DNA from: Mycobacterium sp. MBM
GTDB taxonomy: Bacteria > Actinomycetota > Actinomycetes > Mycobacteriales > Mycobacteriaceae
NCBI GenBank assembly: GCA_021648845.1
Contig: JAKJHY010000003.1
Span: 1-64,000, forward strand
Reading direction: 5' to 3'
Length of the DNA: 64,000 nucleotides
Shown piece by piece: positions 8,458-18,806 of this stretch. The notes beneath the pieces were generated by a model, which was given only the letters and a program-made list of their open reading frames with translations, was not told where the DNA came from and made no database searches. The position numbers and the translations under genes are program-made. Positions within the stretch are counted from its first letter, which is position 1. The number at the start of each line of letters is the position of its first letter.

Positions 8458-9173
8458 GCCTGCTCGGCCAGCGGCCCCTCGCCGGCGTCCTTGGCGGCCT
8501 TGCGGCGCTTGTACCACTCGATGGCGATCGGCAGCACCGAGATCACGACGATGCCGATGACGATCGGTTCCAGCAGCTTCTGGATGATCTCGAACCGGCC
8601 CAGCCAGTAGCCGAGCAGGGTGAGCCCGACACCCCACACGATGGCGCCGACTGCGTTGTACAGGGTGAAGATGGCGTAGTTCATCTTCGCCGCGCCCGCC
8701 GTGATGGGCGCCAGCGTGCGCACGATCGGCACGAACCGGGCGATGACGATCGCGAACGGCCCACGCTGCTCGAAGAAGATGTGCGCCTCGTCGAGATACT
8801 TCTGCTTGAGGAAGCGCGCATCGGGCTTGAACATGGCGGTGCCGACATTGCGGCCGATCCAGTACCCCACCTGCGCGCCCAGGATCGCGGCGATCGGGAT
8901 GAACACCAGCAGCTGCCACAACTGGAAGTTGACGTCGGCGACATTGCCCTCGGCCGACGCGGTCTGGATGCCGGCGGCCAGCATGCCCGCCACGAACAGC
9001 AGAGAATCACCGGGCAGGATCGGGAACAACACCCCGGACTCGACGAAGACGACCACCAGCAGACCGACCAGAGCCCAGCCGCCGAAATAGCTGAGCAGAT
9101 TGATCGGATCCATGAAATCCGGCATGAGCGCCAGATGGGTCGCCGACGCGAGCGCCGTTTCAGTCACGGTCAT
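8454..9173 (-). CDS. DedA-family membrane protein, Rv0364-like
   Basis: A 239-residue polytopic membrane protein of the DedA/SNARE-associated (VTT) family, implicated in flipping lipid carriers such as undecaprenyl phosphate or phospholipids. The acidic motif ESGVLFPILPGDSLLF (about residues 45-60) and the arginine-containing RFVPIVRTLAPITAG (about 146-160) are the two family hallmarks. The protein ends in a lysine/arginine-rich tail. The position beside fba matches M. tuberculosis Rv0364. Its start faces the LpqH-like gene, with 25 bases between this start and that stop, both on the minus strand. Confidence 0.9.
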   Translation of the reverse strand: MTVTETALASATHLALMPDFMDPINLLSYFGGWALVGLLVVVFVESGVLFPILPGDSLLFVAGMLAAGIQTASAEGNVADVNFQLWQLLVFIPIAAILGAQVGYWIGRNVGTAMFKPDARFLKQKYLDEAHIFFEQRGPFAIVIARFVPIVRTLAPITAGAAKMNYAIFTLYNAVGAIVWGVGLTLLGYWLGRFEIIQKLLEPIVIGIVVISVLPIAIEWYKRRKAAKDAGEGPLAEQA

Positions 9174-9198
9174 GATGCTTCAAGATACCGGCCCCCGC

Positions 9199-9687
9199 TC
9201 AGGGGCAGGCCACGGCGATCCGGTACCCGGACTCCACGACGTTCGCCGGGTCCGTCGAGTCGGTACCGGAGCCGAACCCCGAGACGATGACGGTGGCGCC
9301 GTTGCGGGAAGCGCTGGGTGCCTGCGCGCCGGTACCGGCGGCGAACCCGAGGGCCACACCGCCGACATCGCCGATGCTGACCGACCGGACCTCGGGCACA
9401 TCGTCATCGGTGACGATCACGCTGACGCCCAGTGAGCTGTCCCCGATGCTGATCGTGGTCAGCCCGCCATCGGTGGAGCAGCTCACCGGGCCGGTCGGGC
9501 CGGTGTCCCCGTTGACGATGACCTGGGCGGCGCCCGGAGCGACGGAGCTGACCGGCACCGGCGTGGGCGCCGCGACCGGGGCGGGCACCGCGACGGACAC
9601 CGGGGCCGGGGTGGCTGCGGGTGCGCACCCGGCGGCCAGGACCGGGAACACCGCGACGAGCAGGGGCAGGACCGCTTCGGCACGCAT
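9199..9687 (-). CDS. LpqH-family (19-kDa antigen-like) lipoprotein
   Basis: A 162-residue predicted lipoprotein. The signal peptide ends in the lipobox LAAGC (about residues 18-22), followed by an Ala/Pro/Val-rich linker and a domain resembling LpqH: two conserved cysteines (SCSTDGG and the terminal AVACP), TISIGD, DVPEVRSVSIGDVGGVALGF and a Gly/Ser-rich C-terminal half. LpqH proteins are abundant acylated envelope antigens. I start at ATG 9687 because it gives a well-formed signal peptide; longer in-frame readings extend into the fba promoter region. It lies upstream of the DedA gene on the same strand and could be co-transcribed with it. Confidence 0.8.
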   Translation of the reverse strand: MRAEAVLPLLVAVFPVLAAGCAPAATPAPVSVAVPAPVAAPTPVPVSSVAPGAAQVIVNGDTGPTGPVSCSTDGGLTTISIGDSSLGVSVIVTDDDVPEVRSVSIGDVGGVALGFAAGTGAQAPSASRNGATVIVSGFGSGTDSTDPANVVESGYRIAVACP

Positions 9688-9787
9688 TTCCACAACCGTA
9701 ATCCGTCGACCCGGTATCCGCCCTGCCGCCGCCGACGCTTTATTGAGATACTGCCAAGGAAAGCGCACGCGACCCAGGAGGAAGTCA

Positions 9788-10825
9788 ATGCCCATCGCCA
9801 CGCCCGAGGTATACGCCGAGATGCTGGGCCGCGCCAAGGAGCACGCATTCGCCTTCCCGGCGATCAACTGCACCTCCTCGGAAACCATCAACGCGGCAAT
9901 CAAGGGATTCGCCGACGCCGGCAGCGACGGGATCATCCAGTTCTCCACCGGTGGTGCGGAGTTCGGCTCCGGACTGGGTGTGAAGGATATGGTCGTCGGC
10001 GCCACCGCGCTGGCAGAGTTCGCCCATGTCGTCGCCGCGCAGTACCCGATCACGGTGGCGCTGCACACCGACCACTGCCCCAAGGACAAGCTGGACAGCT
10101 TCGTCCGGCCATTGCTCGCGATCTCCGCCGAGCGGGTGGCCAAGGGCCAGAACCCGCTGTTCCAGTCGCACATGTGGGACGGGTCCGCGGTGCCGATCGA
10201 TGAGAACCTGCAGATCGCTCAGGAACTGCTCAAGCTCTCCGCCGAAGCCAAGATCATCCTGGAGATCGAGATCGGCGTCGTCGGTGGTGAAGAGGACGGC
10301 GTGGAGGCCGAGATCAACGACAAGCTCTACACCACCCCCGAGGACTTCGAGAAGACCATCGACGCGCTCGGTGTCGGCGAGAACGGCAAGTACCTGCTGG
10401 CCGCCACCTTCGGCAACGTGCACGGCGTGTACAAGCCGGGCAACGTCAAGCTGCGCCCCGACATCCTGGAGCAGGGCCAGAAGGTGGCCGTCGCCAAGCT
10501 GGGGCTCTCGGAGGGCAGCCAGCCCTTCGACTTCGTCTTCCACGGCGGATCGGGCTCGCTGAAGTCCGAGATCGAGGATTCCCTGCGCTTCGGGGTGGTG
10601 AAGATGAACGTCGACACCGACACCCAGTACGCCTTCAGCCGCCCCATCGCCGGTCACATGTTCACCAACTACGACGGTGTGCTCAAGGTCGACGGCGAGG
10701 TCGGCAACAAGAAGGTCTACGACCCGCGCAGCTACCTGAAGAAGGCCGAGGCCGGGATGACCGAACGCGTCATCGAGGCGTGCAACGACCTGCACAGCGC
10801 GGGCCGCTCGGTGACCGCCGGCTGA
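9788..10825 (+). CDS. fba: Class II fructose-1,6-bisphosphate aldolase
   Basis: A 345-residue zinc-dependent aldolase that cleaves fructose-1,6-bisphosphate to DHAP and glyceraldehyde-3-phosphate in glycolysis and runs in reverse in gluconeogenesis. The zinc ligands and active-site motifs are visible: HTDHCPK (about residues 95-101), IEIGVVGGEEDG (about 167-178), GNVHG and HGGSGS, which forms the phosphate-binding loop. Length and sequence fit M. tuberculosis Fba (Rv0363c, 344 aa). ATG at 9788 has a strong AGGAGG 8 bases upstream. It is a single gene between a divergent lipoprotein gene and a convergent PPE gene. Confidence 0.97.
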   Translation: MPIATPEVYAEMLGRAKEHAFAFPAINCTSSETINAAIKGFADAGSDGIIQFSTGGAEFGSGLGVKDMVVGATALAEFAHVVAAQYPITVALHTDHCPKDKLDSFVRPLLAISAERVAKGQNPLFQSHMWDGSAVPIDENLQIAQELLKLSAEAKIILEIEIGVVGGEEDGVEAEINDKLYTTPEDFEKTIDALGVGENGKYLLAATFGNVHGVYKPGNVKLRPDILEQGQKVAVAKLGLSEGSQPFDFVFHGGSGSLKSEIEDSLRFGVVKMNVDTDTQYAFSRPIAGHMFTNYDGVLKVDGEVGNKKVYDPRSYLKKAEAGMTERVIEACNDLHSAGRSVTAG

Positions 10826-10859
10826 ACGACGCGAAGACGGTGAATCAGGGCCGAGTCGG

Positions 10860-12342
10860 CTAGGTTTCGTCGTCCGGGCGCCAGCCGCCCGGCAGCATTG
10901 GGCTGACCGCCGTGCCGCCGAATCGATCGGTGCGCACGGTGGTCAGCCCTTTTGCGTCGATGCCGCTGCGCTGTGAGGTGCCGATCCAGGATTCGGCCCG
11001 GCGTGCGGCAGCGGGTTCGGGATCCTCGGGTTCATAGTCCGCGTACGCGTCGGCGTAGGCCCGGTCCTCGACGACGGCGGCCTTCTTGCGACGCCGTTTG
11101 CGTTGCGCGACCGACGACGCCGCGATCCCGGCAGCAGCGGCCGGAATGCCCTCGGCCGGTGCCTGCGCGCTGTTCTTGTCCCGCAGCGTCGGGGTGAATC
11201 CCTCGCCGGGATCGCTGCCGGCCACCGCGTAGGGAACCAGCGGCGCCACCGCGGTGGCCGCCGGCGCGGTAGCCGGTGTGGCCGGCGCGGAACCAGCCGG
11301 AGCCCCAGCGGCGGTGGTGGCCGGTGTCCCGCCACCCGGAAGTGCTGCGGGCGCCAGCTGGTGCTGCTCGCCCTGCGGTGACGCGGCCGGCTCGCCCAAC
11401 ACCAGGGGCGGCAGGTCCTGGAACTTCATCAGCTCGTTGAACAGGTATGCGCCCACCCCGATGAGCACACCTAACGCGGTGGCCGCCGCCAGGGGGAGCA
11501 GCAGGGTGGATGGATAGGTGATCGATGAGCCGACCCAGGAGATCGCCTGATAGGCGACGGCGGCCAGGAAACGGGCCCCATGTTTGTAGTGCCGCCCCCG
11601 GGTTCGTCAGGAAATCTCTGATCAACGCGAGGCTATTGCTCAACGGGTCCTGCAGGAAGTCCCAGAGCAGATCGCCGCCGGGCAGGGAATCGAAGTACCC
11701 GCGTAGGTAGTCGGCGATGGCGTTCGACGAATTCAGTGCGGTGCCGGCTTGGACGGCTTGCGGTTGGGCGGTCGGCGTGCTGGCCATCGCGGCGCCCATC
11801 TCGCCGGCACCGGGGAGCAGTACCGGCGGTGGGGGCGCGGTGACCGGGCCGGCGGTCACCGCCGCGGCAGACACGGCCTGGTAGGTGCTCATGGTGGTGG
11901 CGGCCTGCACCCACATCCGCACGTAGTCGGCCTCGTTGACGGCGATCGGGATGGCATTGATGCCGAAGAAGTTGGTGGCCACCAGTACGGCGCGGGTCGT
12001 GTGGTTGAGCGCCAGTTCGGGCAGCGTGGGCATGGTGGACAGGGCGGTCGTGTAGGCCGCTGCGGCCGTCTCGTGCTGCGCGGCGGCCGCGGCACTGTTC
12101 GCGCCTGCCTGCGCCAGCCAGCCAAGGAACGGGGAGTGCGCGATGACGTACTGCTGCGCGCTGGGCCCCTCCCATGCACCGGCCTGCACGGCGCCCAGGG
12201 TGGAGGTCAGTTCGGTTGCAGCGGCGGCGTAATCGATGCTGAGCCGATGCCAGGCCGCGGCGGCGGTAAGAAGTGGGCCCGCGCCGGGGCCGCTGCTCAG
12301 AAGTGCCGAGTGGACCTCGGGTGGCAGTGCCATCCAAATCAT
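10860..12342 (-). pseudogene. PPE protein of PPW type, interrupted by a frameshift
   Basis: The first 257 codons (12342 to about 11571) encode a PPE domain: [17 protein letters not shown] start, WEGPSA (the WxG turn) and conserved helices up to NADY-like ADYVRMW. Around the AAA at 11569-11571 (TTT on the coding strand) the reading frame is lost. The correct sequence ([16 protein letters not shown]) continues in another frame to 10860, through a hydrophobic helix, an Ala/Pro linker, a KRRRKK cluster and the C-terminal FGGT and PMLPGGW signature of PPE-PPW proteins. Removing one T restores one protein of about 490 residues. PPE proteins are usually secreted by ESX systems with a PE partner, but none is next to it. 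It could be a sequencing error or a recent inactivation. Confidence 0.85.
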
Positions 12343-12378
12343 GAAAGCGACTATGGCACAGCGGTATTGGCTACTATC

Positions 12379-12400
12379 TCCCCACGTTTTCGATTGGGGA
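12379..12400. promoter_or_regulatory. Inverted repeat upstream of the PPE gene
   Basis: Perfect 6-base arms TCCCCA and TGGGGA are separated by 10 bases, 37 bases upstream of the PPE start and downstream of the Rv0361-like stop on the same strand. There is no T-run, so an operator or an mRNA hairpin is more likely than an intrinsic terminator. The role is unproven. Confidence 0.3.
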
Positions 12401-12444
12401 TGGCGGCACTCAGTTTGCCGGGTCGCCGAACTTCTGGGTCGGGA

Positions 12445-13137
12445 TCACCCGTTCTGGCAGATCTTCCACTGGTCGTCACGGAACTGCAGATCGAAGCTGC
12501 GGGTGGAACGGGTCTGCGGTGCGTTGGCCATGAAGGTGGTGACATTCGCCTCGGCGTGGTCGTTCACCACGACCACCTCGTCGATGCTGGCGACGACCGG
12601 GTACTGCTTGGCGGCCGCGACCCGCTTGTGGGTCTCTGCCCAGGAGTGGTCGTCGTAGTTGACGTAGCCCTCTCGGGTCGCGCCGCAGGTGATACCGCGC
12701 AGTGTCACCAGGTCACCCTTTTGGATGGCGGCGTCGAAGCTCTCGATGGTGGAGCGGACCTGGTCCTCCTGGGATGCCGCGTTGCCTTCGCCGCGGGTCA
12801 GCAACACCGTTCCCAGCACGGCGAGCGCAACCAGTGCCGCGATCACCAGCACCACGGCGATCACCCAGCCCCAGCTACGTCTGGCCCGTGGCGGTTTCGG
12901 CGCGTCATCGCGCGGGGGGATCACTTGGGGGGCGGCCATTTTGGCGCTGTCGATCATCTCGGTGGGCTCACCGGCGGCGAAGATCTCGGTCGGAGGTTCG
13001 GGCACCGACTCGATGATCTGGGTGGATCCGTCGAAACCCGACGGCGCGGTGAACCGGCGCTCCGCGGAATCGTCGGTTTCCGGCGCATCCGGGTTGGGTT
13101 CCTGCTTCCCGCCTTCGGGTTCGGTTGGGTTCGACAT
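12445..13137 (-). CDS. Conserved membrane protein, Rv0361-like (NTF2-like domain)
   Basis: A 230-residue protein with a long acidic/proline-rich cytoplasmic N-terminus (about 85 residues), one membrane helix (WGWVIAVVLVIAALVALAVL, about 88-107) and an extracytoplasmic C-terminal domain of about 115 residues. That domain resembles the small alpha+beta NTF2/DUF4878 fold: ENSIE-like helix, a central SWAETHKR and a final strand DQWKICQNG. Two cysteines could form a disulfide. The position next to the DUF3151 gene matches Rv0361. No enzyme motif is visible; a role as a membrane-attached binding or signalling domain is only a guess. A second protein of similar design is encoded at 27773-28210. Confidence 0.75.
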   Translation of the reverse strand: MSNPTEPEGGKQEPNPDAPETDDSAERRFTAPSGFDGSTQIIESVPEPPTEIFAAGEPTEMIDSAKMAAPQVIPPRDDAPKPPRARRSWGWVIAVVLVIAALVALAVLGTVLLTRGEGNAASQEDQVRSTIESFDAAIQKGDLVTLRGITCGATREGYVNYDDHSWAETHKRVAAAKQYPVVASIDEVVVVNDHAEANVTTFMANAPQTRSTRSFDLQFRDDQWKICQNG

Positions 13138-13217
13138 CCCTACTGCAGTCCTCCCTCGTGACGCTTCAGCGCAAGCCTAATCACAGCCGGTAAACGCTCG
13201 CACGGCACAATAGGCCT

Positions 13218-13634
13218 ATGACACGAATGGGTGACCTGCTGGGGCCGGATCCGGTGCTGCTGCCGGGCGATACGGAAGCCGAGGGCGAACTCGAGGCCGG
13301 CGAGAACGCCGCCATCGTGGCCGCGGCGCATCCGAGCGCCTCGGTGGCCTGGGCCACGCTCGCCGAGCAGGCGCTTGCCGAGGAGCATCCGGTGGCCGCC
13401 TACGCGTACGCCCGGACCGGGTATCACCGTGGGCTCGATCAACTGCGCCGCAACGGCTGGAAGGGCTTCGGCCCGGTGCCCTACGCGCATGAACCCAACC
13501 GTGGCTTCCTGCGCTGCGTGGCCGCGCTGGCGCGCGCCGCCCAGGAGATCGGCGAGACGCCCGAATACGCGCGGTGCCTGGACCTGCTCGACGACTGTGA
13601 TCCCGCGGCGCGGGCCGCGCTCGGACTGGGCTAG
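13218..13634 (+). CDS. DUF3151 protein, Rv0360c-like
   Basis: A 138-residue soluble protein of the DUF3151 family (M. tuberculosis Rv0360c, 145 aa). The sequence is rich in short helices with features of a TPR-like repeat (AWATLAEQALAEEHPVAAYAYARTGYHRGLDQLR). The conserved GWKGFGPVPYAHEPNRGFLRC is typical of the family. Its function is not established. ATG at 13218 is the first start in the frame, 80 bases from the divergent Rv0361-like start. The stop overlaps the stop of the zinc-exporter gene by 4 bases. Confidence 0.8.
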   Translation: MTRMGDLLGPDPVLLPGDTEAEGELEAGENAAIVAAAHPSASVAWATLAEQALAEEHPVAAYAYARTGYHRGLDQLRRNGWKGFGPVPYAHEPNRGFLRCVAALARAAQEIGETPEYARCLDLLDDCDPAARAALGLG

Positions 13635-14527
13635 CAGGCGTTCGCCCCGCAGTCGCCGACGCCGCCGGGCGGCTCGACCTGGACGGTGGCGTGTTCCAGG
13701 CCACGTGCCGACAGCACCGCCTGGGCGGCCGCCAGGACGCGGACGGCATCATCGGTGCTCGTCAGATGTGCCGTGGCCATGTCCCGGCCGGGGACCAGCG
13801 TCCACACGTGCAGATCGTGCACCTCGGTCACGCCGGGGACGTCCCGCAGGGCGGTGCGCAACTCTTCGACGTCGATATGGGCGGGTGATGACTCGCTGAG
13901 GATCCGCAGGGCGGCCTTGGCGAGGGCGAACGCGCGGGGCAGGACCCACAATGCGACCAGGACGGCGACCACCACGTCGGCGTACGGCCATCCGGTGGTG
14001 ACGGTGACGATGCCGGCGATCAGCACGCCGATGCTGCCCACGGTATCGGCGACAACCTCCATGTAGGCGCCCTTGACGGCCAGGCTGCGCTCAGAGTCCG
14101 AGCGCAGCAGCACCACCACCACCGCGTTGGCGGCCAGCCCGGCCAGTGCGACGACGATCAGCGGGACGCCGGGGACTTTGGGTGCGTCGCCGAGCCGTTC
14201 GAAGGCCTCATAGAGGATGAATCCGGCGACGCCCAGCAGGAGGGCGGCGTTGGCGACGGCGGTGAACACCTCGGCGCGGTGCCACCCGTAGGTGCGGGCG
14301 GGGGAAGTGGATCCGCGCCGGGCCAGCAGCACCGCCGTCAGTCCCATGAACATCGCGACCAGGTCGGTGAGCATGTGCCCGGCGTCGGCGAGCAGTGCGA
14401 TCGAGTTGATCATCAGCGCGGTGACCAGTTCGAGGACGAAGAACCCGCCCAGCACCGCTGCGCCGATGATCATCCGGCCGACGCGCGTGTCACCGCCGCC
14501 GTGGCTGTGGTCGTGTCCGGCTCCCAT
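13631..14527 (-). CDS. zitA: Cation diffusion facilitator (zinc exporter)
   Basis: A 298-residue CDF transporter expected to export Zn2+ in exchange for H+. It has a His-rich N-terminus (MGAGHDHSHGGG), six membrane helices and a C-terminal cytoplasmic domain of about 80 residues (HIDVEELRTALRDVPGVTEVHDLHVW). Helix 2 carries HMLTD (HxxxD). In helix 5 the usual His of the metal site is Glu (EVVAD) while the Asp remains. The neighbourhood (fba, Rv0359- to Rv0361-like genes, purA) matches the location of M. smegmatis ZitA, reported to be derepressed by zinc through SmtB; that recollection supports the symbol. An inverted repeat lies just upstream of the start. Confidence 0.85.
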   Translation of the reverse strand: MGAGHDHSHGGGDTRVGRMIIGAAVLGGFFVLELVTALMINSIALLADAGHMLTDLVAMFMGLTAVLLARRGSTSPARTYGWHRAEVFTAVANAALLLGVAGFILYEAFERLGDAPKVPGVPLIVVALAGLAANAVVVVLLRSDSERSLAVKGAYMEVVADTVGSIGVLIAGIVTVTTGWPYADVVVAVLVALWVLPRAFALAKAALRILSESSPAHIDVEELRTALRDVPGVTEVHDLHVWTLVPGRDMATAHLTSTDDAVRVLAAAQAVLSARGLEHATVQVEPPGGVGDCGANAC

Positions 14528-14537
14528 GCAGCCGAAT

Positions 14538-14557
14538 ATATGCGTAAAACCGCATAT
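14538..14557 (-). promoter_or_regulatory. Inverted repeat, probable ArsR/SmtB-type operator
   Basis: Perfect arms ATATGCG and CGCATAT are separated by 6 bases, 11 bases upstream of the CDF start codon. AT-rich palindromes of this kind are typical of ArsR/SmtB-family metal sensors, and the site would overlap the promoter. No ArsR gene is in this window, so the regulator would be encoded elsewhere. Confidence 0.65.
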
Positions 14558-14567
14558 GTTGCAAGGC

Positions 14568-15347
14568 TCAGAGCCAGGCCGACCAGAACCGCGTCAGGCC
14601 GCCCCCGATCGACCCCAGCGAGCCGTTGACACCCGACAGGTCGACGAACCAGAACACCACCCCGAAGAACACCTGATTGAGCTGCGGCACCAGCAGCACA
14701 AGCAGCAGGATCAGGAAACCCCAACCCTTGGCCGGTTGCAGCGCGCGCTGGGTGTCCGGTTTCAGGTGTGGTTCGAGCGCGCCATACCCGTCCAGACCGG
14801 GAATCGGCAGCAGGTTCAGCAGTACCGCGGTCACCTGTAGGAAACCCAGAAACGCCACCCCACCCCAGAACACCAGGTGTGCCGGGTTGTAGAAGACGCT
14901 GACGGCCGCCAACAGCAGCACCGCCAGCACCACATTGGCCAGCGGGCCGGCCAGACTGACCTGGGTGCGCTGCCGAGGTGTCATCCAGCCGGTGCGGACA
15001 TAGACCGCACCGCCGGGCAAGCCGATACCGCCGAGGGCGATGAACAGCAGCGGCAACCCCAGCGACAGCATCGGGTTGGAGTACTTCAGCGGGTTCAGTG
15101 TCAGGTAACCGCGCACCGCGATGTCGTGGTCACCGAACTTCCACGCGGTGTACGCATGCCCGAACTCATGCAGGCACAGCGATACCAGCCAGCCGGCAAT
15201 CACCAGGACGAACACCGCGACGTAGGAGAGTGGTTCCACCGCGTCTCCGCAGAACCAGGCCAATGCGCCACCGGCGAGCGTGAGCGCGAGGATCCCCAGG
15301 AAGATCGGGCTGGGGCGGACCGACTGACGCAGCGGACGGATGTTCAC
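14568..15347 (-). CDS. Site-2-type M50 membrane metalloprotease, Rv0359-like
   Basis: A 259-residue polytopic membrane protein with both site-2-protease motifs: HEFGH at residues 60-64 (zinc ligands and catalytic Glu) and NLLPIPGLDGYGALEPH (about 175-190), which supplies the third zinc ligand. It lacks a PDZ domain, so it belongs to the compact M50 group rather than the Rip1/RseP type. It should cleave within or near the membrane; the substrate is unknown. The position matches Rv0359. It is followed on the same strand by the zinc exporter gene and preceded by the Rv0358-like gene. Confidence 0.88.
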   Translation of the reverse strand: MNIRPLRQSVRPSPIFLGILALTLAGGALAWFCGDAVEPLSYVAVFVLVIAGWLVSLCLHEFGHAYTAWKFGDHDIAVRGYLTLNPLKYSNPMLSLGLPLLFIALGGIGLPGGAVYVRTGWMTPRQRTQVSLAGPLANVVLAVLLLAAVSVFYNPAHLVFWGGVAFLGFLQVTAVLLNLLPIPGLDGYGALEPHLKPDTQRALQPAKGWGFLILLLVLLVPQLNQVFFGVVFWFVDLSGVNGSLGSIGGGLTRFWSAWL

Positions 15348-15378
15348 GAGTTGACGTTACCTACCGGACGGGTGTTGG

Positions 15379-15445
15379 TGCGCCGGCCTCCTCGCTGCGC
15401 TCGTCACCGGACGGTTCAGCTGCGCCGGCCTCCTCGCTGCGCTCG

Positions 15446-15456
<11 letters not shown>
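15379..15456 (-). repeat. Two copies of a 36-base repeat, 42 bases apart
   Basis: Two identical 36-base copies at 15379-15414 and 15421-15456 (core on the minus strand GACGAGCGCAGCGAGGAGG) are separated by 6 bases. The core is the dispersed mycobacterial GAGCGNAGCGA element. The right-hand copy supplies the TGA that ends the Rv0358-like gene at 15446-15448, and both sit in the gap to the protease gene. Confidence 0.85.
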
Positions 15457-18123
<2,667 letters not shown>

Positions 18124-18125
18124 TC

Positions 18126-18806
18126 ATGAACGCAGACGGGCACCTCCGCAGGCTGACGACTCCACGCGCCGCCGCGCTGGCCGGTGTCCTGTTCGCGGTG
18201 CTTTTCGGTGCCGCGCTCGTGCTGATTCGGACAGCCCTTCCCGAGGGTGCCCAACCCGGCACCCAGTGGATCGAAGGTGCCGGCGGGCGGCTGCGGGTTT
18301 CGGCGACCCTGATGCCGTTCGCCGGCATCTCGTTTCTGTGGTTCATCGCGGTGGTCCGCGACGGCTTCGGCAAGTACGAGGACAGGTTCTTCTCGACGGT
18401 CTTCTTCGGTAGTGGATTGCTTTTCCTGGCAACGCTGTTCGCCGCGTCGGCGGTGGGCTCAGGGATGGCGGCCAGTCGGGCCGGTATACCCGATGTCACC
18501 GTGATGGACGAGGTGGCGCTGTTCGGCCAGGGCATGCTGCACACCTTGGCGACCACGTATGGAATTCGCATGGCGGCGGTCTTCATGATGTCGCTGGCCA
18601 CCATCTGGCTGCGCACCGGCTTGATGCCGCGGTGGCTGGTCATGACGACTTACCTGGTGGCGCTTGGCTTGCTGCTCGCCGCCGATACCACCATGTGGCT
18701 CACGCTGGCTTTCCCGCTATGGGTGCTCGTGGTCAGCATCGTGCTCCTGGTGCGGGCCGGAGTGATCGACCTGCGCCATGATTCGGCGGACAGTGGCCCG
18801 CGCTAA
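18126..18806 (+). CDS. Membrane protein of unknown function
   Basis: A 226-residue integral membrane protein with about five or six hydrophobic helices: residues about 16-36, 60-80, 88-112, 136-160, 170-190 and 195-215. I do not recognise a family and see no catalytic or transport motif. The ATG at 18126 lies 2 bases after the thioesterase stop, so the two are probably co-transcribed. Its stop overlaps the stop of the convergent HNH gene by 4 bases. Confidence 0.75.
   Translation: MNADGHLRRLTTPRAAALAGVLFAVLFGAALVLIRTALPEGAQPGTQWIEGAGGRLRVSATLMPFAGISFLWFIAVVRDGFGKYEDRFFSTVFFGSGLLFLATLFAASAVGSGMAASRAGIPDVTVMDEVALFGQGMLHTLATTYGIRMAAVFMMSLATIWLRTGLMPRWLVMTTYLVALGLLLAADTTMWLTLAFPLWVLVVSIVLLVRAGVIDLRHDSADSGPR

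Noticed and set aside
10860..11468. Separate gene encoding a membrane protein
   Set aside because: It is the C-terminal part of the frameshifted PPE gene, carrying the PPW signature.
12379..12400. Intrinsic terminator
   Set aside because: The hairpin has no T-run and a 10-base loop.
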